DNA from: Ligustrum vulgare
Taxonomy: Eukaryota; Streptophyta; Magnoliopsida; Lamiales; Oleaceae
Assembly: GCA_963555705.1 (NCBI GenBank)
Contig: OY743190.1
Span: forward strand, 8,283,501 to 8,347,500
DNA length: 64,000 bases
Direction: 5' to 3'
How positions within the stretch are numbered: position 1 is the stretch's first letter; each line of letters starts with the position of its first letter. Positions 58,374-64,000 of the stretch are shown here, in pieces. A program made the position numbers and the translations under genes. The notes beneath the pieces were generated by a model. It was not told where the DNA came from, did no database searches, and was given only the letters and a program-made list of their open reading frames with translations.

Positions 58374-60217
58374 TGTGACGACCCGAATTCTCGACCATTC
58401 GAGTGCCACAAAAAGTGACTCATATCATATTATCGAGACTTAAATAGTAATGTAAAATTATTCAAAAAAATAATTAGAATCCCATAATTTTATTTGTGAA
58501 TAAAAATAGAACATAATTTTCTTACATAAAGTTCAACATAATTATCTCATCAATCTTAACCACTTTTGCCACTTCCATGTTGACCGCCTCGAACCTTCAA
58601 TTATCTGAAAATGGTAAATATCGTGGAGTGAGATTTATAAAATCCCAGTAAGTATACCAAGCATAAATTTTCTTTTGAAAGCATATGGATCATTTTCATC
58701 ATAACATAGGATAGGATCGAAATACTCATAAACATAGGGAGACACAAGAATTTTACCGAACTTAAATGGCAAGAATTCTTATGTGTAGCGCTACTAAACT
58801 CCGGTCCCCTTAGCATAATCATAAACATATCATATGGAACCCATAACAATCTTGTGAGATTGATTTCATAGCAATGATCCAAACATTTTCATAAAAACAT
58901 AAGATATACTTACTTGTTATAAAAACATACTTACTTTTCATAAAAACATAAGGTGTATTTACCTTTCATAAAAACATACTTACTTTTCATAAAAACATAA
59001 GATATACTTACTTGTCATAAAAACATACTTACTTTTCATAAAAACATAAGGTGTATTTACCTTTCATAAAAACATACTTACTTTTCATAAAAACATAAGA
59101 TATACTTACTTGTCATAAAAACATACTTACTTTTCATAAAAACATAAGGTGTATTTACCTTTCATAAAAACATACTTACTTTTCATAAAAACATAAGATA
59201 TACTTACCTTTTAAAAGATTAAAATGAAGTGTAGTAGTAAATGGACCAAAACTTTCTTGACCACCTTGAATTTCTCTTACTTGTGGATTTTGTCAAGAGA
59301 TTGGAAATAAGTGTATATGTGTAGAGTTGTGTGTAAAAGAGATGGGTTTAAATAGATGTATAAAGTTGGCATATTGTAAACATAATCATTCAATTCTATT
59401 AATTTTAACACATCCTTTTCTTAAAGTAAAGCACCATTCATATACTTTTCCATATTTATACAAATAATATGCTCTTCATGATTATATATAATGGAGTATA
59501 TAAATCATTCATATACTTTTCCATATTTATACAAATATTATGCTCTTCATGATTACATATAATGGAGTCTTATCAATCATTCATATACTTTTCCATATTT
59601 ATACAAATATTATGCTCTTCATGATTATATATAATGGAGTATATAATTCATTCATATACTTTTCCATATTTATACAAATATTATGCTCTTCATGATTACA
59701 TATAATGGAGTCTTATCAATCATTCATATACTTTTCCATATTTATACAAATATTATGCTCTTCATGATTATATATAATGGAGTATATAATTCATTCATAT
59801 ACTTTTCCATATTTATACAAATATTATGCTCTTCATGATTACATATAATGGAATCTATCAACCATTTATATACTTTTCCATATTTATTAAATTAAGATTC
59901 TCATAATTATTATATATAATGGAACCTCTCATGCTTGCATATATTTTCTTAATTTAAATAATAAAAGTAATTTTTGTACAAATAAATATTGGGATAACAT
60001 TGAATTAAGTACTTAGACTTAATATACTTTAAATCAAGAGAATGGAGATATTTTTAGAAATTCGGAATTTAATTTAAAATCGAACGATCTCGATTATTTC
60101 TTGACTTGGCTATACGAATACGTCGTGGCGTTAACTTAATAAAAATTGGTGAAATAGTAGCGACATGATTTTCTATTAAAATAATTATTAATCGCGTAAA
60201 AATTCTTGGTCGCTACA
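58374..60217 (-). repeat. Gypsy (Tekay-type) 3' LTR
   Basis: 1844 bp; on the minus strand TGTAGCGACC...GGGTCGTCACA. Same family as the solo LTR at 25789-27677, with the same two tandem arrays (six and seven units). Next to it, at 60218-60235, is the polypurine tract AAGGGGGTAAG of the element, which shows it is the 3' LTR of a minus-strand element. Confidence 0.9.
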
Positions 60218-60490
60218 AACTTACCCCCTTAAAATAATTTCGTCCTCGAAATTAATCTTACTTGATCTTATGATTTCTGAACACTTAATCAGAATCTCTT
60301 CTTCTTCTTATGTAGCATCATCGCTACCATATTTAACCCAACCATATTTAACCCACTGGACTTTGACTAAATGCATCAATTTGTTTTCCTAAGACATGAA
60401 CTTTTCTATCAATAATAGACATATGTCTACTCATAAATTCTTCTGAATCAAAATGAAAATTCCCAATCGTATGTGATATTTCATCATATC
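60218..60490 (-). pseudogene. Tekay-type Gypsy integrase/chromodomain end
   Basis: Minus strand, with SIIDRKVHVLGKQ, then after a frame change VKVQWVKYGSDDAT, a stop where the chromodomain Trp should be, and INFEDEIILRG followed by the stop and polypurine tract. This is the standard C-terminal end of Tekay/Del chromovirus integrase. A short duplication (TGGGTTAAATATGGT) disturbs it. Further pol sequence is not recognised, so the element is truncated near 60490. Confidence 0.75.
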
Positions 60491-61000
60491 TTGTAGTACT
60501 CATGTAACCTGTCACTTATCATCGTATCATGTGACCTCAAATATTCGTATTAATATCTCTAAAATTTCAATAAATCCTTACTAACATATCATACCATAAT
60601 AATTTGTCATTTCTTCTTATCACCAAATATCCCAAAATAATTAAAACGATTACCTGAATATTCTCTATGTAATATACCCAAACATGTTATTCACATATCA
60701 ACATAATCATCAGTTTATCTTTCCAATATTTGTAACCCAAAATTTCTGCAAAATTCAATAAACAAATATCTCCCAAATAATTAAAATTCTTAACTCAAAT
60801 ATCATAACATTTCCCGTAAGGTATTCCTTTCACTTGCACAAACTTATTAATCCTGATTCAATACAGTCCTTATTTCACTTTCACGTATCCCCGTATTATT
60901 TCTATACCTTGATTATTATATCAAAATATCAGTACCCAAAAATCCAAGAAAATATTCCATATCTCAAATCCCGTCATCATCAAATCTTCCTTTTATCAAG
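60491..61000. other. AT-rich intergenic, no gene seen
   Basis: AT-rich DNA similar in style to LTR interiors of this window (CATAACA, CCCAAAATAATT). No open frame, no transposon end. It separates the truncated Gypsy from the two-gene unit. Confidence 0.45.
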
Positions 61001-61099
61001 AAAGTAAACGGCGCATAAACTCTTGTTCCCTCTTTTCCATTATTCTATTCCGCGCTTTCTTGCTGGAATCAATATCACGCGGATTCCCTCCGATCCTTA

Positions 61100-61699
61100 A
61101 TGCTTTTAAATAGTTCATGCTGGGAAGAGGTTAGATCCATCAAAAACATGGATATCATTCTTACAAACATTCGCAAGTATTATTCAAGTCTTCCAATGAA
61201 TGATCTGAGGAAAATCTATCGAATAAGACTCGAAAGATTGAGGTTGCTGATGGCTCATGGTGTTTCAGAAGATGTTCGCTGGTTGATCGAAGCAAAGGTT
61301 CGACTATCTGGTGAATTACCTATGACATATCCAAAGCACATGCCTGGTTTAGGCAAAAGCACCTTCGCAAAGAAACGAAGAGCAAAAAGGCTGAATGGTT
61401 GCTACAAATGTGCTCGTTGGAACTGTGATACTCGTTGCAAAACAGTAGGATATTCTTCTACTAATCGGGATGATAAAATCAAATTCATAAAGGGTGGACT
61501 GAGTAAGGAGTCTTTGGATGATATTCGACTGACTCTTGAGACGCACCCAAGTGGTTATGTGCAACGTGAACTTCTCTCCTTATACGCTCAGTTTAACGAG
61601 GACAAAAATCGTTATAGTCTCCAAAATATAATAGCAAAAGATCCTGTTTGCCAGTCTGTTTTACAAAATGAGGCTTCTGGCAGTTCAACAATGATATAA
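61100..61699 (+). CDS. Cysteine-rich protein, betaflexivirus nucleic-acid-binding-like
   Basis: An intact, intronless 199-residue frame; the second Met (61148) is an equally good start. Residues 36-75 are helical and basic, followed by a GLGKST stretch, a basic block KKRRAKR (91-97) and a Cys cluster C101-C104-C109-C113, then GYSSTNRDDKIKFIKGG. The order (Gly-x-Gly-x-Ser, Arg-rich block, CxxC with two more Cys, then Gly-x-Ser...FI..G) is that of the small C-terminal nucleic-acid-binding/silencing-suppressor proteins of carlaviruses and relatives, though here the Cys spacing is shorter and a 60-residue C-terminal extension is added. No coat or triple-gene-block gene lies upstream. It could also be an unrelated zinc protein. 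Confidence 0.5.
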   Translation: MLLNSSCWEEVRSIKNMDIILTNIRKYYSSLPMNDLRKIYRIRLERLRLLMAHGVSEDVRWLIEAKVRLSGELPMTYPKHMPGLGKSTFAKKRRAKRLNGCYKCARWNCDTRCKTVGYSSTNRDDKIKFIKGGLSKESLDDIRLTLETHPSGYVQRELLSLYAQFNEDKNRYSLQNIIAKDPVCQSVLQNEASGSSTMI

Positions 61700-61804
61700 G
61701 GTAAATCTCTTGATACACATTTAAAATATTTTGCTGTTTTCTTTCACGCGTTTTGGAAATAAAATATATTTTCCTTTCTCGAGTTTTGATAAAGCTGGAA
61801 ATAA

Positions 61805-61877
61805 ATCACCGAAAGGTGATATCTTTGGTAAAACAGTCAAAAGTTGGCCGATTTTGTCAAAAGTAAATCTTTACTTT
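61805..61877 (+). promoter_or_regulatory. Two perfect hairpins between the genes
   Basis: ATCACC-GAAA-GGTGAT (61805-61820) is a 6-bp stem with a GNRA-type tetraloop. AAAGTAAA-TC-TTTACTTT (61860-61877) is an 8-bp inverted repeat. They lie 105-180 bases after the cysteine-rich gene and may end or process its transcript, or regulate the next gene. Confidence 0.45.
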
Positions 61878-61910
61878 TTCAGAATCAATCAAAAACAGTA
61901 AGTTTTTCCG

Positions 61911-61995
61911 GCTTTAAATAGCCAAACATATTTCATAGTTCAGGCATCCCAAAATCACATCTTCTTCGTAAGTTTTCTCTTCTATACTATCAAAG
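61911..61995 (+). promoter_or_regulatory. Likely promoter and 5' leader of the LOG-like gene
   Basis: TTTAAATAG at 61912-61920 has TATA-box character and is followed after about 75 bases by the ATG at 61996 in a good context (TCAAAGATGGAAG). The leader is C/T-rich (CACATCTTCTTCGTAAG, TTTTCTCTTCTATAC). Confidence 0.45.
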
Positions 61996-62649
61996 ATGGA
62001 AGCACCAAAACTTCGACAGATCAAAACTATTTGTGTATTTTGTGGATCAAAAGTGGGGAAAGGCTTCAGTTATCTAGAAGCGGCCGTAGATCTTGGAAAG
62101 AAACTGGGGGAAAAAGGTATCACTCTTTTGTATGGGGGTGGTAGCAGTGGTCTAATGGGTTGTGTTTCCCAATCTGCTCTTGCAGAGAAATCAAAAGTAA
62201 TCGGTGTCATACCTGTCCCTTTGGTAGATGTTGCAGGCAAAACACGAGGGCATGAAGTTCAAACCTTATCCATCCATGAACGCATAACTTGTATGCTATA
62301 TGGTTCTGATGCCTTTATAGCCCTGCCCGGAGGTTTTGGTACCTTAGAAGAAATCTTTAACATTACCTCGTGGGCTCAACTAGATCTCCATACTAAGCCT
62401 ATTGGGCTTCTGAATGTTAACAATTTCTTTGATGGTTTGTTAACCTTTCTTGATTATGCTGTGGAACAGGGATTCATCTCTCCATTTTCCAGAAGGCTTC
62501 TTATTTCTGCTCCTACTATTGATGAACTACTGGATAAGCTGCAGTCATATATCTCAATACAAGATCCAGCAGGGGTTAAGATAGATTGGTCGCAAGGAAG
62601 GGGAATCAAGCGAAAATGGAGTCCGGTTAATGTAAACTTAACTTTATGA
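61996..62649 (+). CDS. LOG-like cytokinin riboside 5'-monophosphate phosphoribohydrolase
   Basis: An intact 217-residue intronless frame. LOG enzymes release active cytokinin bases from nucleoside monophosphates in one step in the cytosol. The Rossmann-type fold is evident: ICVFCGS (12-18), YGGGSSGLMG (46-55), the second motif IHERITCM (93-100) and PGGFGTLEE (111-119), followed by WAQLDLHTKPIGLLN. The length equals that of plant LOGs (about 210-230). The key Arg of the HxR motif and Glu of PGGxGTxxE are kept, but the usual Lys after the Arg is Ile. Plant LOG genes normally have several introns, so this is a retrocopy or a captured gene. The sequence between motifs is rather diverged from standard plant LOGs. 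Confidence 0.85.
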   Translation: MEAPKLRQIKTICVFCGSKVGKGFSYLEAAVDLGKKLGEKGITLLYGGGSSGLMGCVSQSALAEKSKVIGVIPVPLVDVAGKTRGHEVQTLSIHERITCMLYGSDAFIALPGGFGTLEEIFNITSWAQLDLHTKPIGLLNVNNFFDGLLTFLDYAVEQGFISPFSRRLLISAPTIDELLDKLQSYISIQDPAGVKIDWSQGRGIKRKWSPVNVNLTL

Positions 62650-62659
62650 ATCTTAGAAT

Positions 62660-62872
62660 AGGTGGGGGTAGAGTACGGAGTATTCTTACTCTCGAGACAC
62701 CCCTCTAATTTCCTAGGATTTCCTTAATGTTTAAATCTTGTGTGTACCTCAAAGGTTCCAGGTGGTAGATTACGGAGTATTCTTACTCTCGAAACACACC
62801 TCTTTGAAGGTTTCTTTATTTCCTCAAAAGGTCAGAGGTGGTAGGATACGGCTACTCCGGAAACACATCTCT
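62660..62872 (+). repeat. Three repeated stem-loops downstream of the LOG-like gene
   Basis: Copies at 62660-62706, 62760-62803 and 62836-62872. Each begins AGGTGG, contains TACGG(AG)TA...CTC and ends ACACCTCT, ACACCCCTCT or ACATCTCT. The outer ends pair in each copy; the first two share the inner stem GAGTA-TTCT-TACTC, and the third keeps a shorter CGG/CCG stem. They lie in the probable 3' untranslated region, before AATAATAAA at 62968-62976. Confidence 0.7.
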
Positions 62873-62967
62873 CAATTTGAGGAATTTCCCATGTTGCTTT
62901 CTTTTGCTTTTGCGTGTTTCATGTATTTCTTTTCCAGTGTGACTCTTTGTGTGTTCTCTTATGAGAA

Positions 62968-62976
62968 AATAATAAA
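62968..62976 (+). terminator. Possible polyadenylation signal of the LOG-like gene
   Basis: AATAATAAA within GAGAAAATAATAAAATCTC, followed by a T/G-rich stretch (TCTCGTTTGTGATGTAAATG), about 320 bases after the stop. Confidence 0.4.
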
Positions 62977-63029
62977 ATCTCTGCTATCATCTACTAAATC
63001 TCGTTTGTGATGTAAATGAACTTGCATGT

Positions 63030-63812
63030 CTAACCTTAATTCCTTTAGTGGATGCTTATCATATCATGCTCTTAATTCCAAATGATAAAATTCTGGACAG
63101 AGTCTCCCTTGTAATTTGGACTTATCCCAAACCATAAGCATACTTCATAACTCACAATAATAAATAACTCCACATTTGATCACAACGATCTAAAAATATT
63201 GAAAACGATTCCAACACTTCAATATCATCAAAAAATATCCCATAATTCAATTCATAATTCCTCAACATAACAATTTCAAATCATATTTTTCAATATCACA
63301 ATATCACTTCCTTCCATACCTTAATTGGCTCAAAAGATTACTCATACTTATATTTATAAGTTATAAATCATATTCCCAAAATTTAATCACAAGGACAAAG
63401 TTCATAATAAATTTCTCTTCAATATAGAGGCATAATTCACTTACTCAACATAATATCCATTACTTAATTCCCAATAACCAAATCTTTAAATCTCTAACTT
63501 CATAATGCTTCTCATAAAAGTCTCATTAAAACCACATCACTTATAATCTTAACATCTCATAAAACTTCATAAAATTGGCTCGCTATTTCTCATTAAATCT
63601 AAATGATAGATAATCTGAACATATTTCTAATCATTTCTGTTGACTTCTCATACTTAGTGCCATGTCTAAAATCAATTATGCAAAGTCCATTTAAGGTTCA
63701 TCATTTCTAAACTCAAGGACAACAATTATTTTGAAAATCATTCTTAAGTCATATTATTCCCATTATGCTCAACACCCGTTCTCTTTCTTTCTTTCCGAAT
63801 TTTTTTTTTCAG
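63030..63812. other. LTR-like DNA, no gene seen
   Basis: Contains TTCTGGACAGAGTCTCCCTTG near 63090, a relative of the block 120 bases inside the solo LTR at 55316. It is probably the first part of a diverged Gypsy LTR that continues past the window. No coding potential. Confidence 0.5.
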
Positions 63813-64000
63813 AATTGAAACTTGAAGAGTGGTACCAATAATCATCCACAGTTTTTCCTTGCTTTTAAGCAAAGGTAGTGATAAAGGGATAAATTATTGA
63901 ACCGAAAATTGAAACTTGAAGAGGAAGTACTAATAACCATCCACAGTTTTTCCTTGTTTTTACACAAAGGTAGTGATAAAGGGATAAATTATTGTACGAA
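63813..64000. repeat. Direct tandem duplication, 94-bp period
   Basis: Two copies (63813-63906 and 63907-64000) of a unit with TTGAAACTTGAAGAG, CATCCACAGTTTTTCCTTG, AAAGGTAGTGATAAAGGG and AAATTATTG, differing at a few positions. May continue beyond the window. Confidence 0.85.

Noticed and set aside
62738..63010. 90-residue frame after the LOG-like gene
   Set aside because: It runs through two of the three stem-loop repeats and the polyadenylation region; better explained as 3' untranslated sequence.

Overview
The window is nuclear DNA of a flowering plant, most likely a eudicot. It carries intron-containing G-type lectin (S-domain) receptor-like kinase (RLK) genes, Copia and Tekay-type Gypsy LTR retrotransposons with plant tRNA-Met primer sites, hAT and CACTA elements, and an endogenous plant pararetrovirus. 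I cannot name the species. Almost everything is repeat or relic. The best intact reading frames are an intronless LOG-like cytokinin-activating enzyme and its neighbour at the right end, the last gene of the pararetrovirus, and the first exon of one RLK pseudogene.

Layout. 1-3480: relics of two Copia gag genes (minus strand), split by a 2-kb solo LTR. 3523-3608: long hairpin. 4235-5990: degenerate GGTCACAA-type array. 6894-7709: solo LTR of the Copia 3 family. 8105-10275: two RLK relics with small transposons. 10755-19190: a complete but decayed, tungro-like (Caulimoviridae) endogenous pararetrovirus, opened between its first and second genes. 19425-35926: RLK pseudogene C, whose third intron holds Copia 1 (21463-33624, minus strand). 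Copia 1 itself contains an hAT MITE, a non-autonomous LTR element with its own solo-LTR insertion, and a second solo LTR. 36660-37195: RLK relic on the minus strand. 37293-49625: last exon of another RLK, split by Copia 2 (37307-49332), which contains Copia 3 (40036-45853) and a CACTA MITE (46648-47964). 50260-53024: RLK pseudogene D. 53466-58373: left part of a CACTA element carrying a Ulp1-like (C48) protease gene, split by a solo LTR. 58374-60490: 3' end of a Tekay-type Gypsy. 61100-63030: a two-gene unit coding for a cysteine-rich protein that resembles the nucleic-acid-binding proteins of betaflexiviruses, and a LOG-like enzyme followed by three repeated stem-loops. 63030-64000: LTR-like DNA.

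Target-site duplications (TSDs) fix the order of most insertions: GGAGT for Copia 1, CTTCA for Copia 2, TTGTT for Copia 3, CAGGG for the non-autonomous LTR element, GGTTG, GTTAC, TTGAT and ATAAT for the four solo LTRs, GCC for the CACTA MITE, and about 8 bp for the hAT MITEs. With nested insertions removed, Copia 1 and Copia 2 each come to about 4.85 kb, a normal Copia size.

The two most unusual items are (i) the cysteine-rich-protein plus LOG unit, which looks like a virus-type gene paired with a cytokinin-activation gene, both without introns and flanked by structured RNA-like repeats; and (ii) the pararetrovirus, whose domain order (coat protein before movement protein, two retropepsin motifs, and an ATGA junction that separates the RT gene) differs from the usual tungro/badnavirus polyprotein.
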